NCBI GenBank assembly: GCA_946482075.1
Contig: CAMLQG010000020.1
Span: 1 to 41,731, forward strand
Direction: 5' to 3'
Length of the DNA: 41,731 nt
Origin: an uncultured Erythrobacteraceae bacterium
GTDB lineage: Bacteria > Pseudomonadota > Alphaproteobacteria > Sphingomonadales > Sphingomonadaceae
The notes beneath the pieces were generated by a model. It saw only the letters and a program-made list of their open reading frames with translations, was not told the DNA's origin and did not search any database. The translations under genes and the position numbers were made by a program. Positions 1 through 10,500 of the stretch are shown one piece after another (positions within the stretch are counted from its first letter, which is position 1; the number at the start of each line of letters is the position of its first letter).

Positions 1-2327
1 GCCTGAGCATTCAGGATTTCGAGCGCGCATTCACCAGCCAATATGCCGATAGCGACCTCGCCCGTGCGGTGCGGCTGTTCTTCCAGAACGGCGGCACGCA
101 ATGCTACGTCTCGCGCATCGCGGACGAGCAGGCGGCGGGCAGTACGCTGGCGGCGGCGCAAGTGCGCTTGCGGAACGAGGCCGGCGCGGATTCGCTCGAA
201 ATCGTCTCGCGCTCGCCCGGCACGTTCGGCAACGATATCCGCCTCTCGGTCAGCTACAGCACGACCGATCCGGAAAGCACTTTCAATCTCGAAGTGTTCC
301 GCTGGACGCGGACGAGCACCGGGGCCGACGTGAAGGTCGATGTCGAGCTCTATCTCGGTCTCAGCATGAACCCGGCCAGTCCGCGCTACGCCCGCGACGT
401 GATCGAGCAACAGTCCAAGCTGGTCCATGCCAACGATGTGAGCCCGGCCGCCGCCGCGACGGGCTTCGCCCAGGGCGGCCGGCCGATCGCCGCGCGCACC
501 AACGCGATCTTCCGCACCGAAGCCATCGCGCTGTTCGGGAAGACGGTGGCGCGGCCCAGCTTCCAGTTCCGCATCTCGGTGGATGACGGTCCAGCGCAGA
601 TGATCGATCTGGGCGAGTTGGACTTCACCGTCGCGCCGCTCAACACCGATACGAATATCCTGACCAATCTGGCGACCGCGATCACCAATCTCATCAACGC
701 TCGGGTCAGCCCGTCCACCGTGACGGCGACTTTCCAGCCGGGCCCGACGGGTCAGGCGGGCGAGAACAACGCTGCCACGCGCCTGTTGCGGATCGCATCG
801 AACAATGGTGACGTGAAGCTGTTCCCCGCCAGCGACCCCGTCGCGGATATAGCCGGCGCGCTCATGCTCGGCAGCGCGCAGGGCGGGATCGAAGTGTCCA
901 AATGGTCCGCCAAGCGGCCTGCCCCCAACGGCATCGTCTTCCGGCCCGATCTTGCCGGCAGCACCAATCTGGTGGATTTCGCGCAGTTGCGCCAGACCGG
1001 CGGCACGGCGCTGACCAACATCGCCATCGCCGGCACAGCGATCCCGCTCGGCCCGCTGCTGGCGACGACGCCGACCGTGGCGGTCGCGCCCGACCTGCCG
1101 ATCGCCGATCCGCGCTATTTCCAGGACCGCAACAGCGTCGAGAAGCCGGCCGCGCCCGATCCCGTCTCGGACGGCGTGCGCGAGAAATGGGGCATCATCG
1201 CCGCCGCGATCCAGGCCAAGCGTGCCGCGGACCCGGCCTTCCCGTGGACGGCGGAGGTGTGGGGATCGCGGCTGGCGATCCTGCCCGTGGCGGGTGCCGA
1301 TAATCTGAGCGGGACAATCGTGACCGGCGGCACCGATATCGGCGCCGACTTCATCGCCAATGTCCGCTACTACAGTCTCGGCAACACCGGTGCGGGCGCT
1401 TTCCAGACCGCGGGCGCGCCGGGCAATGACGGCGGTCCGCCGTCGGCCGCCGATTATGAGCGCGCCTATCTGGAAGTCGATCGCGAGGTCGATCTGTTCA
1501 ACCTGCTCGTCCTGCCGAAGGACGCAGGCCACAGCGATGCGACCAGCAGGATGCTGTGGGGTCCGGCGAGCGTGTTCGCGCAGCGGCGCCGTGCCTTCCT
1601 GCTGATGGACCCTCCGGCCGATTGGACGGATTCGCAGAAGGCGGCGGGCCCGTCGGTCGGCGTCAACACGCTGCGCGTCGGGCTGGTCAAGGATCATGCC
1701 GCCGTCTTCTATCCCCGTGTCAAGGTGAACGAAGGCGGACGCGACGTGATGGTCGGGCCAAGCGGCGCGATCGCGGGCCTGATGGGCCGGACCGACGCCG
1801 CGCGCGGTGTATGGAAAGCGCCCGCCGGCACCGAAGCCGACCTGCGCGGCGTGACCGGGCTCGAGTTCCGCTTCAGCGACGGAGAGAACGGGGTGATGAA
1901 CCCCAAGGGCATCAACACCATCCGCGTGTTCCCCAATGGCATCGTCAATTGGGGCGCCCGCACGATGGATGGCGATGACCAGTTCGGATCGGAATACAAA
2001 TATATCCCGATCCGCCGCCTCGCCTTGTTCATCGAGGAGAGCCTGTTTCGCGGGCTCACCTGGGTCGTCTTCGAACCCAATGACGAACCCCTCTGGGCGC
2101 AGATCCGGCTCAATGTCGGGGCCTTCATGAACAATCTGTTCCGCCAGGGCGCGTTCCAGGGGGCGGCGCCGGTCGATGCCTATTTCGTCAAATGCGATGC
2201 GAGCACGACGACGCAGAACGACCGCAATCTGGGCATCGTCAACATATTGGTCGGCTTCGCGCCGCTGAAACCCGCTGAATTCGTCGTGCTGACGCTGCAG
2301 CAGATGGCCGGACAAATCCAGACCTGA
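1..2327 (+). CDS. Contractile tail sheath protein, 5' end outside window
   Basis: This is the outer sheath of the injection particle, which shortens on firing and drives the inner tube into the target. The reading frame is open from base 3, so the annotatable GTG at 69 is internal and the N-terminus is missing. The first visible residues (LSIQDFERAFTSQ, then DLARAVRLFFQNGG) match the conserved sheath segment in which subunits contact each other. The C-terminal 100 residues (from about 2060, including VVFEPNDEPLWAQIR and FRQGAFQG) are the conserved phage-type sheath C-terminal domain. At over 775 residues it is longer than Afp/Pvc sheaths (roughly 350-480 residues), so it carries large inserted surface domains in the middle. 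It is followed after 23 bases by the tube gene, the usual order. Confidence 0.93.
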   Translation, partial: LSIQDFERAFTSQYADSDLARAVRLFFQNGGTQCYVSRIADEQAAGSTLAAAQVRLRNEAGADSLEIVSRSPGTFGNDIRLSVSYSTTDPESTFNLEVFRWTRTSTGADVKVDVELYLGLSMNPASPRYARDVIEQQSKLVHANDVSPAAAATGFAQGGRPIAARTNAIFRTEAIALFGKTVARPSFQFRISVDDGPAQMIDLGELDFTVAPLNTDTNILTNLATAITNLINARVSPSTVTATFQPGPTGQAGENNAATRLLRIASNNGDVKLFPASDPVADIAGALMLGSAQGGIEVSKWSAKRPAPNGIVFRPDLAGSTNLVDFAQLRQTGGTALTNIAIAGTAIPLGPLLATTPTVAVAPDLPIADPRYFQDRNSVEKPAAPDPVSDGVREKWGIIAAAIQAKRAADPAFPWTAEVWGSRLAILPVAGADNLSGTIVTGGTDIGADFIANVRYYSLGNTGAGAFQTAGAPGNDGGPPSAADYERAYLEVDREVDLFNLLVLPKDAGHSDATSRMLWGPASVFAQRRRAFLLMDPPADWTDSQKAAGPSVGVNTLRVGLVKDHAAVFYPRVKVNEGGRDVMVGPSGAIAGLMGRTDAARGVWKAPAGTEADLRGVTGLEFRFSDGENGVMNPKGINTIRVFPNGIVNWGARTMDGDDQFGSEYKYIPIRRLALFIEESLFRGLTWVVFEPNDEPLWAQIRLNVGAFMNNLFRQGAFQGAAPVDAYFVKCDASTTTQNDRNLGIVNILVGFAPLKPAEFVVLTLQQMAGQIQT

Positions 2328-2350
2328 ACCTTTTCGCAGAGGTCTTCGCA

Positions 2351-2851
2351 ATGGCTCAGTTTCCCGTAAATACGCACCGCTTCGATCCCTACAAGAACTT
2401 CAAGTTCCGCGTGAAATGGGATGGCCGCTACGTCGCCGGCGTATCGAAAGTCTCGGCGCTGAAGCGCAGCACCGAAGTCATCTCCCATCGCGAGGGGGGC
2501 GACGCCAGCACGTCGCGCCATTCGCCCTCGACGTGGAAGTTCGAACCGATCACGCTGGAACGCGGCGTTACCCATGACACCGAGTTCGAGGATTGGGCGC
2601 ACAAGGTCTATGGTGTCGAGGCAGGGTCCCTGACGACGCTCAAGGGCTTTCGGAAGGAAATCCTGATCGAGCTTCTCAACGAGCAAGGAGTCGTCGCCAA
2701 GTCCTACAAGGTGTTTCGCTGCTGGGTCTCCGAATACCAGGCCCTGCCTGAGCTGGACGCCAATGGCCACGCCGTCGCCTTCGAGCATATCGTCCTGCAG
2801 AACGAAGGGTGGGTGCGCGATATAGACGTGCCCGAACCGTCTGAAACATGA
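2351..2851 (+). CDS. Inner tube protein (T4 gp19 / Pvc1-like)
   Basis: This 166-residue protein has the size and pattern of the phage tail-tube/eCIS inner-tube family. The start MAQFPVNTHRFDPYKNFKF, the KWDGRYVAGVSKVSALKR stretch and the ITLERGVTHDTEFEDW stretch are typical of the tube beta-barrel fold whose hexamers stack into the tube. The lumen of such tubes is where cargo can be packed. The gene sits directly after the sheath gene and its stop overlaps the next start (ATGA at 2848). Only one tube gene is visible here. Some eCIS carry two or three, and further copies could lie to the left of the window. Confidence 0.93.
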   Translation: MAQFPVNTHRFDPYKNFKFRVKWDGRYVAGVSKVSALKRSTEVISHREGGDASTSRHSPSTWKFEPITLERGVTHDTEFEDWAHKVYGVEAGSLTTLKGFRKEILIELLNEQGVVAKSYKVFRCWVSEYQALPELDANGHAVAFEHIVLQNEGWVRDIDVPEPSET

Positions 2852-3618
2852 CGACCGGGAGACGCGCCTGGGCGGAGCGTGTCGTCATTCAGGCCAGCGG
2901 CGGAGTTCCCGCTTTCATGCGGGTCCGCGAGCCGGCGGGCCAGGACGAATTGTCGCTTTCCGGCATCGACACGCAAGCGGCCACCGCGCTTCTCGACCGC
3001 CTGGTGGAACCGCCGCTCGCCACCGCCGACCTCGCGGCGAGCGATCGGGACCGGCTGCTGGCCACGCTCCATCGCGGGCTGTGGGGCGATCGCATCGTGT
3101 CGTCGCTGCAATGTTCCGCTTGCGGCGCGATGTACGACCTGTCGTTCGAGCTGACCGCCTTGCAGCATGCGCTGGAAGACGCACGCGAGGCGTCGCAGCC
3201 GAGCGGCCCCCGCCGGATCACCGATGCCGGCGGCCATCGGTACTCCCTGCCTTCCGCGGCGGAGGAGGAGGAAGCGGCGATGGCCGGAGGCGAAGCCGGA
3301 CGAGCCTTGCTTGCAGCGCGCATCCTCGAAGAAGTGGAAGGCGGGATCGATCCCGGCGAGCTCGACGCGCGCCTGGAAGCGCTGGCGCCGATCCTCGACG
3401 TCGATATCGCCGCACCTTGCGCCGAGTGCGGGAATCCGGCCGAGATTCGCTTCGACATCCAGACCTTCGCCATGCAGCGCCTGTTGGATGAGCGCGAAGC
3501 GACGCTGGCGGAAGTCCACCGGCTCGCCACCGGCTATGGCTGGTCGCTTTCCGAGATATTGGGGCTGGAACGCGGGCTGCGGCGCAGCTTCGCCGAACGG
3601 CTGGCGGTCGTATCATGA
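2848..3618 (+). CDS. gp26-like baseplate protein with two CxxC motifs
   Basis: This 256-residue protein resembles the T4-type baseplate hub chaperone/assembly proteins (gp26-like) found next to tube genes in eCIS loci. Two cysteine pairs are visible, C89-x2-C92 and C191-x2-C194, which could together bind one zinc ion. The C-terminal segment from about residue 215 (AEVHRLATGYGWS, then SEILGLERGLRRSF) is the family's typical ending, in which a histidine, LA and Y-x-W are followed by a basic helix. The ATG overlaps the tube stop codon and the gene's own stop overlaps the next ATG. The assembly role is inferred from family and position, and direct baseplate membership is equally possible. Confidence 0.72.
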   Translation: MTTGRRAWAERVVIQASGGVPAFMRVREPAGQDELSLSGIDTQAATALLDRLVEPPLATADLAASDRDRLLATLHRGLWGDRIVSSLQCSACGAMYDLSFELTALQHALEDAREASQPSGPRRITDAGGHRYSLPSAAEEEEAAMAGGEAGRALLAARILEEVEGGIDPGELDARLEALAPILDVDIAAPCAECGNPAEIRFDIQTFAMQRLLDEREATLAEVHRLATGYGWSLSEILGLERGLRRSFAERLAVVS

Positions 3619-4400
3619 AATATCTCGAACGCCTGATGAGCCGAGCGCTGGCCGTCCCGCGCCAAAGCGCCGATGCCTTGTTCGATCCGTTCGTGCAGAC
3701 CACGCAATGGGCGCTGACCGATCCCGTCAATGACCTCGCCCAACCGCAGAATCCGGCTGTCGCTCCGGCTCCTTCGTTCCTGCCCGCAACGCCCACGACC
3801 GCGCGGGCCGCGGCGGTTCCCCTGACCACCCCTTCGCGCACGACGCCCCCGCCGCCAGACACGCCACGAACGATCGACCGCATCGCTCCGGGAACGATCG
3901 CGCCCGACCATGCGCAACGGACGGCGAAGCGTGATACCCCCGCTGCACCGCCCCCCGCCGCCGTCCAGCCGCAAGCGCCGCAGGACGCCATCCAGCGCGC
4001 CGATGCCTTCATGCGCTCGCTTGCGACGCCTGCGACCGAGGCACCGCCGCAGAGCGCTCGACCGGTTGCGCCGCATGTCGCAGCGCCTCGTCCGTCAGCG
4101 GCAGTGGTTCGTGATGACAGGGTGGCGGATAGCCCGGCCGTCCCTGCCGCAATCGCGCTGACACCGCCACCGCCCCGGATCGATCCAGCACCGAGGGAGA
4201 CTACCCCCTCGCCTCGCCGCCAGGCCAGGCGCGAAGCGGGCAAAACCGCAGCTCTCGCCAACCGGGCCGCCGGGAAGAACGCAACGCCTTCCGCACCTGT
4301 CGCAGCGGTCTCCCGACCGATCGCCTCCCTTCCCGTCGGCCGGCGTGACGGACTGGCGCACAGCGTCGGCATTCTGCGTTTCGGCCTCAACCAGAGTTAG
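3615..4400 (+). CDS. Pro/Ala-rich, probably disordered eCIS protein
   Basis: I do not recognise a family for this 261-residue protein. The first 40 residues look foldable, with a helix MKYLERLMSRALAVP followed by a Trp-containing segment. Most of the rest is very rich in Pro, Ala, Thr, Arg and Ser, with proline runs typical of an extended or disordered linker. There is no signal peptide and no transmembrane segment. The last 25 residues (VGRRDGLAHSVGILRFG) look ordered again. Ordered ends joined by a long flexible linker would suit an adaptor or scaffold, but this is only a guess. The gene lies between the gp26-like and DUF4255 genes and overlaps the former by 4 bases. The ORF is real by position and spacing, and its function is unknown. 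Confidence 0.7.
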   Translation: MKYLERLMSRALAVPRQSADALFDPFVQTTQWALTDPVNDLAQPQNPAVAPAPSFLPATPTTARAAAVPLTTPSRTTPPPPDTPRTIDRIAPGTIAPDHAQRTAKRDTPAAPPPAAVQPQAPQDAIQRADAFMRSLATPATEAPPQSARPVAPHVAAPRPSAAVVRDDRVADSPAVPAAIALTPPPPRIDPAPRETTPSPRRQARREAGKTAALANRAAGKNATPSAPVAAVSRPIASLPVGRRDGLAHSVGILRFGLNQS

Positions 4401-4411
4401 GAGACGCTTGG

Positions 4412-5710
4412 GTGGCCCTGCTCGATCTCGGCCTGGTGACACGGTGCTTCACCACGCTGCTGCAGGAGCGCATCCCCGCGTTTCCCGACTGGCCGGGAGG
4501 ATCGACCCTGCTCGTCTCCGCCGGGCCGCCGGATCTCGTCAACGGCGCGCACGCGCTGAGCTTCTATCTCTACCACCTCAGGAAAGACGCCCATACCGAG
4601 GGCCAGGACTGGGGTGTCACCGCGCCGAATCCGCAACGCTACAAGCCGCTCGGGCTCACGCTCTACTACGTCCTGTCCCCGCGATCGAACACGGCCGATC
4701 CGAACAACCGCGCTCTGTCCGACCAGCTGATGATGGGCCTGGCGGTCAAGACGCTGCGCGACACCAATTTCATCAATGATGACTCGACCGTCGATACGGC
4801 GGGAGGCCCCGTGCTGATCATGCCGCCGGCGATGCGCGGCCAGGGCAACAAGCTGCGCATCACGATGCAGCCCACGCCCGTCACCGAGGCCGGGTTCTAC
4901 TGGCAGGCGGGCTCGGGCGCGATGCGCCTTGCGGCCTATTACGAAGTATCCGCCACCCTGCTCGAACCCGACGAGCCCCAGGTCCGGGCGGGCCGGGTGC
5001 TGATGGCCGGCGTCCACGTCCTGGCGCGCGGCCGGCCGGTCATCGAAAGCATCGAGAACACGATCGGCTTCACGATCCCGGGAACGGCCACCGAACAGCG
5101 CATCAACCTCTCTCCCGCATCGGCGCCCTATGGCGATACGATCCGGGTCCGCGGCGGCGACCTCAAAGGCGACGAGACCGCGCTGCTCCTGTTCCACCGC
5201 GACTTCGCCGAGCCGGTCCCAGTGGACGCCGCCTGGAACCTCGCCACGGATGGAACGCAGCTGACGGTCACGGTGCGGCCCACCGCCGGCGGCACGGCGA
5301 TCCTTCCGGGCATCTACGGCGCTTTCGTGCAGACCACGATGCGATCCACCCTCCCCGACGGATCGCAGCGCGATTTCGACGCCATCTCCAACCAGTACCG
5401 CTTCGCGATCGCGCCGCGGATCGTCTCCGTCACCGCAGCCGGCCCAATCCTGACGGTGACGGTGGACAGTTTCGAACCGCATCTGCTGGCCGAAGGCGAC
5501 ATCATGGTCTTCGCCGGGTCGGACCGGCTGGCGCGCGCCGCCGCGACGCCGCCGGGCCCGGGCGAATATTTCACCCCCTCCTCGCCTCCCGCCAACCGGG
5601 TCCGGCTGCGCTTCCGCTTTCCGGCCAGCGCGGTTTCCGGCTCCACCCTGCCTATCCGGATCATCGTCCGCGGGGCGGAATCCGGTCCGTGGTGGGAGAT
5701 CGTGCCATGA
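4412..5710 (+). CDS. DUF4255 tail terminator/cap protein (Pvc16/Afp16-like)
   Basis: The N-terminal 200 residues are the DUF4255 (Pvc16_N) domain. It starts with a helical segment (LGLVTRCFTTLLQERIP) and continues with ALSFYLYHLRKD, KPLGLTLYYVLSP and ALSDQLMMGLAVKTL. In Afp and PVC, Afp16/Pvc16 caps the distal end of sheath and tube and ends elongation. The C-terminal 230 residues look like one or two Ig-like beta domains (for example from INLSPASAPYGDTIRVRG). The start is GTG at 4412, supported by an AGGAG Shine-Dalgarno overlapping the upstream stop at about 4399. The 432-residue length exceeds Afp16 (about 300), with the extra length in the beta domains. Confidence 0.85.
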   Translation: MALLDLGLVTRCFTTLLQERIPAFPDWPGGSTLLVSAGPPDLVNGAHALSFYLYHLRKDAHTEGQDWGVTAPNPQRYKPLGLTLYYVLSPRSNTADPNNRALSDQLMMGLAVKTLRDTNFINDDSTVDTAGGPVLIMPPAMRGQGNKLRITMQPTPVTEAGFYWQAGSGAMRLAAYYEVSATLLEPDEPQVRAGRVLMAGVHVLARGRPVIESIENTIGFTIPGTATEQRINLSPASAPYGDTIRVRGGDLKGDETALLLFHRDFAEPVPVDAAWNLATDGTQLTVTVRPTAGGTAILPGIYGAFVQTTMRSTLPDGSQRDFDAISNQYRFAIAPRIVSVTAAGPILTVTVDSFEPHLLAEGDIMVFAGSDRLARAAATPPGPGEYFTPSSPPANRVRLRFRFPASAVSGSTLPIRIIVRGAESGPWWEIVP

Positions 5711-7593
5711 ACGGGACCGCTGCCGACCAAGCCAGGCTGGCGGACCGCGCCGGCGCGGATGAACGGAGCCTCGAATGGGCCCGGCTCCACGCCGCGCTGG
5801 AAGGCGCCGCTCTTGCCGAGCGGCCGGAAGGGCGGCTGACCGAGCTTGCCGCCCGTTTCGGCCTCGATGCGGCGGAAACCGATCTGCTCGGCACGCTCTG
5901 GATGGGCGCGGTCGACCCGGCGATGCATGCCGCTGTCGCCGCGCAGGACCCGGTGCAGGGACAGGTCACCGTTCTGACGATAGCGCGTCTGTTCGGTCAT
6001 CCCGCCCGGCCGCGCCTGCCCGCCGGTTCGCCGCTGCTGACCTGGGCCATGGTCAGCGAACACGAGCTGGCGAGCGGCGGCGCCGCGCTGACCATCGACC
6101 CGCATATCCTGGCCTGGCTCGACGGCACGCACGAACTGGACCGGATGCTTCGCCGGCAGGCCGAGCTCCTGCCGCTCGGCCCGGAATTGTCAGGCTGGCC
6201 GGTCGACGCGACCGCCGCGCGGATTGCCCAGCGCCTTCAGCGCGGCGAGGCCAGCCGGCTGCGGCTGCAGACCGACGACGCCGTCGCCGCGCGCTGGTTC
6301 GCCGCCGCCATCGGCATGCGGCTGGGCCTTCCGGTATTGGCGCTGAACGGCGCAGAGCGCACGCTGAACATGGCGATGCGCGTTCACCGCCAGGCATTCC
6401 TCGACAACAGCATCCCCTATTTCTCCGCGGGGCAGGAAGGCCTGTCCGCGCCTTTCGGCTTTCCGCCCTTTCCGATCCAGATCATCCATAGCGACGCACC
6501 GCTGCCGAATGTGGCGCCAAATGTGGCGGAGGTGATGGACATCGAAGCGGTCCTCGCCCCGCCTTCGCCCGACGAACGGCTGCGCCTGTGGCGGCGGCTG
6601 CTGCCCGAATGCGTGAGCTGGGACGCAAAAGCGCTCGAAACGCTGGCGCTCTGCCATATCGCCGAAGCAGGCGACATCGCCGCTATCACAGCGCGCCAGC
6701 CCGCCGATCCTGACGAGGCGGCCGCCCTGCTGCGCGCCCGCGGCCGGGCCGAAGCGGGCCCGCTCACGCGCCGCATCGATGCGGTCTTCCGCTGGGACGA
6801 TCTGGTGTTGCCGCGGGATGTCCAGACCCGGCTCGAGGAATTCGCCTTCGAGGTGCGGGAACGGTCGAGATTGTGGACCGAGCCGGAAGCGCAGCGTCTT
6901 TTCCCCTATGGCCGGGGGCTGGTCGGCATGTTCGCCGGCCCGCCCGGCACGGGCAAGACGATGGCCGCGCAGGTGATCGCCGGGGAGCTGGGCCTCGACC
7001 TGCTCGCCGTGGATTTGTCCGCCGTGATCTCCAAATGGGTCGGCGAAACGGCGCAGAACCTTCAGGAACTCCTGTCCTCGCGCCCCGCGCAGAATTCGAT
7101 CCTGTTCTTCGACGAGGCCGACGCCCTGTTCGCCAAGCGCGTCGACGACATGCGCGACGCGCAGGACCGTTTCGCCAATTTCGACAGCAGCCACCTGATG
7201 ACGGCGATCGAAGCCTATTCGGGTGTCGTCATCCTGGCGACGAACCTGCGCGCGAATATCGACACGGCCTTCCTGCGCCGCATCCGCCACATCGTCGATT
7301 TCGCGCGCCCTGATGCCGCCGCGCGCGAGGCGATCTGGGCCAAGGCGGTGACGGCCCTGTTCCCCGCGCGGCAGGCACGCACGCTCAGGCCCGAGCTTTG
7401 CCGGGTCGCCCGGTTCGAGGCCAGCGGCGCATTGATCAAGAATGCGGCCCTGTCCGCGCTGTTTACGACGCGGCGGACGGGTGACGCGCCAAGCTCCCGG
7501 CTGCTGGCCGAAATGCTGGCGCGCGAACTCGGCAAGGAAGGAGCCGGCCTGTCCGCCCGCGACATCGACGCGATGCTGGGAGAAGCGGGATGA
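5707..7593 (+). CDS. AAA+ ATPase of the eCIS (Pvc15/Afp15-like)
   Basis: This 628-residue protein has a roughly 370-residue helical N-terminal region and a C-terminal AAA+ module. Walker A is GPPGTGKT at 411-418, Walker B is ILFFDEAD with D469/E470, sensor 1 is in VVILATNLRANID, and arginine-finger candidates follow in FLRRIRH. Afp15/Pvc15 ATPases are required for particle assembly or cargo loading and are not part of the finished tail, so this is probably a cytosolic assembly or loading motor. I chose ATG 5707 (GGGAG eight to ten bases upstream, ATGA overlap with the DUF4255 stop) over an in-frame GTG at 5689. It is also coupled by ATGA to the DUF4157 gene, which fits a role in handling that cargo. 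Confidence 0.9.
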   Translation: MNGTAADQARLADRAGADERSLEWARLHAALEGAALAERPEGRLTELAARFGLDAAETDLLGTLWMGAVDPAMHAAVAAQDPVQGQVTVLTIARLFGHPARPRLPAGSPLLTWAMVSEHELASGGAALTIDPHILAWLDGTHELDRMLRRQAELLPLGPELSGWPVDATAARIAQRLQRGEASRLRLQTDDAVAARWFAAAIGMRLGLPVLALNGAERTLNMAMRVHRQAFLDNSIPYFSAGQEGLSAPFGFPPFPIQIIHSDAPLPNVAPNVAEVMDIEAVLAPPSPDERLRLWRRLLPECVSWDAKALETLALCHIAEAGDIAAITARQPADPDEAAALLRARGRAEAGPLTRRIDAVFRWDDLVLPRDVQTRLEEFAFEVRERSRLWTEPEAQRLFPYGRGLVGMFAGPPGTGKTMAAQVIAGELGLDLLAVDLSAVISKWVGETAQNLQELLSSRPAQNSILFFDEADALFAKRVDDMRDAQDRFANFDSSHLMTAIEAYSGVVILATNLRANIDTAFLRRIRHIVDFARPDAAAREAIWAKAVTALFPARQARTLRPELCRVARFEASGALIKNAALSALFTTRRTGDAPSSRLLAEMLARELGKEGAGLSARDIDAMLGEAG

Positions 7594-10500
7594 GCGCTTC
7601 CCCGGCCCGGCCCGACGCTTCCGGTTCCACCCACCGCCGAACCGTCGGCAAGACTCATGCGCCCCTGCGCTGGCGCAAGCGCGATGGCCATGAGCACGAG
7701 GCGGAACGAAGCGCGTCCGCCTTCCTGCGCGGCGCGACCGGCCTCGGCGCAGGGCTGAGTCCCGCGCCGGCCGCCGGCATCTTCATGCCCGGCAGCCTGG
7801 GCTTCCCCTTGCCGGCGCGGCTGCACCGCGATCTCGAAGAAGGGTTCGGCGCCGATCTTTCGGTGGTCCGCGTCCACACCGATGCGATCGCTCAGGCGGC
7901 CGCCCTGCGGAGCGGCGCACGCGCCTTCGCCGCCGGCAATCGCCTCTATTTCGGTCGCGGACAATGGTCGCCGTTCACGGTCCAGGGACGGATGCTGATC
8001 GCGCATGAAGTCGCCCATGTCCTCCAGCAGACGGGTCGGACGGCATCGGGCGGCAGGATGCGGGTCGAACCGCATGTTGCGGGCGCCGCGGGCATCCAGC
8101 GCGATCCGGACCCCAATCAGGCGGTGATCGACGGGCGCGACAAGCTGGTTGGCGGGCTGGAGATCGAAGGCCGCTTTTCGCAGCTCGACCTGCTGCATCC
8201 GAAAACCGGGGTCGATGCCTGCCTGGCGGTGCTGGATCGCCATGCCGCGCTGCCGATGGACGCCGAGTTCATGGCGCGGGCCCAGTCACTGCGCACGGCA
8301 GTTACCGGCAAGAGCGACGACAAGGCGGTCGAGGCGGTCAGCGCCGAGATGACCAAGCTGAAGGACGCCGAGTTCACCGATGCTGTCCGCGCGCTCTATC
8401 GGGATTGCTTCAAGTCGCTCGGCGCCAATGACGAGGCGATCGGTGCGGCCGGCGACAAGGCTCCGCCGACAACCGCTTTCGCAAGCTGGGATTTCTATGC
8501 TTCGGAACACCGGGGAGACGGCAGCTGGGTGGTGAAGTTCCTCAGCGAACATCCGGTCGGCAAGAAATACTACCCCAACGCGGTCGTGGCCGTCGCCCGG
8601 CTCGATTTCTACGGCATCACCCGCGGCGGCCTCAATCTCGATCCGCACATGGCGTTCGACGAGACGATGAAGGACGCGATCGCCAGATCGCTGACCTATA
8701 ATCCCCTGGCTGCGGACGAGCGTGAGGCGGTTGCCCTGCGCGCACTGGCGGCGTTCGACACGCTGCGACTGCAGCCTTTCAAATCCTACAAGAAGGCGAT
8801 CGAAGGCAAGCAGTCGCTGCTCCAGCGTTTCGACGTCAAGCTCGGGCTCATCGGCTTCTACAAGGACGAAGATTTCCTCCCCGGCCTTGCCCGCGCGGCC
8901 AAGGCCGAACCGGAACTGGTGGCGCTGGCGGTCGATGCCGGCAAGCGCATCGCCCCGATCGCGCGCCGCGCGGAAATCTTCTGGCAGCGCGCCAAGGCGG
9001 CTACGCTTGCCACCGATCGGCCGAAGATCGCGCCCGATCGCTGGCCGACCGACGATCAGCTCACCGCCCAGGCCCGCTCGAGCGTGTTGCGCGAAGCCAT
9101 CCTGAAGCGGCTGCCCGCCATCAAGCCGCTCGCCAAGCTCGAAGGTGAACTCATCAAGGCGCTGCGGCGGACAGCACAGCTCGAGAATGGCGGGATGCCC
9201 GGCCCCTCCGCGCTCGCCGACAACCTCGCCGCCGCCGCCAAAATGGTCGAGGCGATCACCTACGGGATCGATGGCGACCTTGCCCGCCGCGACAAGACGC
9301 TCGTGATGAACGAACTGCCGAAGATCGATCCCGACAGCGCCGACACAGAGCCGACCGCCGCCGCCATCACCGACGACATGATCTACGGCATCGTGCTGAT
9401 GAGCATGTTCCAGCTCCAGCAATGGCTGCTGAAGGCCTATGCCAAGCCTGAAAAGGCGACGGACCCGGACGCTCTCACGGCGCAGCGCGACGAAGCGGCG
9501 AAATCCTATCAGACCGCCCTCAACAGCTTCTACGACATCGCTGTGCTGCTGGGCTACGGCAAGCTGGGCAATGCCGTGATCGAGACCTTCCTGGCCCAAC
9601 AGAAAGGGGTCAAGAAAAGCTATGTCGGCCTGCTGACGTCATTCGAGAAGGACAGCGTCGGGCTGGGCGAACTCGCCAAGGAATTTCCCGATGCCGACGT
9701 GACGGGCTTCCCCGTGTCGGGAGCGGCCCTCGTGACCTTCGCCTATGCGCTCTATTACGGTACGCTGCTGGACGAACTGAAAGCCGCGCTCGACACGCCG
9801 GTCGATGATACGACGCGCGAGTTCACTTACGATCCGGCGCGAACGCCGATCGTCAATGTCGCGATCGAGGCCGTCAAGGGGCGCTTCAAGCCACCGCAGC
9901 GCTACAAGGTCCCGAAGGAATCGACGGTGCTGTTCGTCCGCCCGGAAGACCGCGACAATGTGTCGGCGCTGCTGACGCTGGACGCCGGGAAGAAGACCCA
10001 GCGCGACCATCCGCGAAAAGCGGCCCTGCGCGGGCAGATGACCAGCAACCAGCTGATGGTGACGCCGAAGAAATTCAGCGCGCACAAGGACGGCTTCGTC
10101 ACCTGGATCGTCGACGATATCGACCGCCTGGCGGAGATCCTGGCCAACGTTCCCGGCGTAACGGACATGCCGCTCGAGAACGGTGCGAAGCTGGGCTGGC
10201 CGTCCGACTATCAGAACGCGGTCGCATGGTTCCTGCTGCTGGGCAAGCTGGTGGAGAACAGCAAGTCAGCGCGCGATGCGCTCGATGCCGCTGTCCGGGC
10301 GCAGATGGAGCTTGAGCACAAGGCTCTGGAGGGGCCGCTGCGCCGCGCGACCAACAACCAGCGCCGCACCATCGGGCCCCTAATCGCCCAGCAGTGGGAG
10401 CGCGTGCAGGTATCCTTCCTCAAGGACCCCCAGGCCTTCTTCGAAGCGCCCAAGCTGGCGATGCAGTACACGCTCACCTTCCTGGGCAATATCCAGCCGG

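Noticed and set aside
69..71. GTG at 69 as start of the sheath gene
   Set aside because: The frame is open from base 3 and the upstream residues match conserved sheath sequence.
5689..5691. GTG 5689 as start of the AAA+ gene
   Set aside because: ATG 5707 has a better ribosome site and the ATGA overlap seen throughout this operon.
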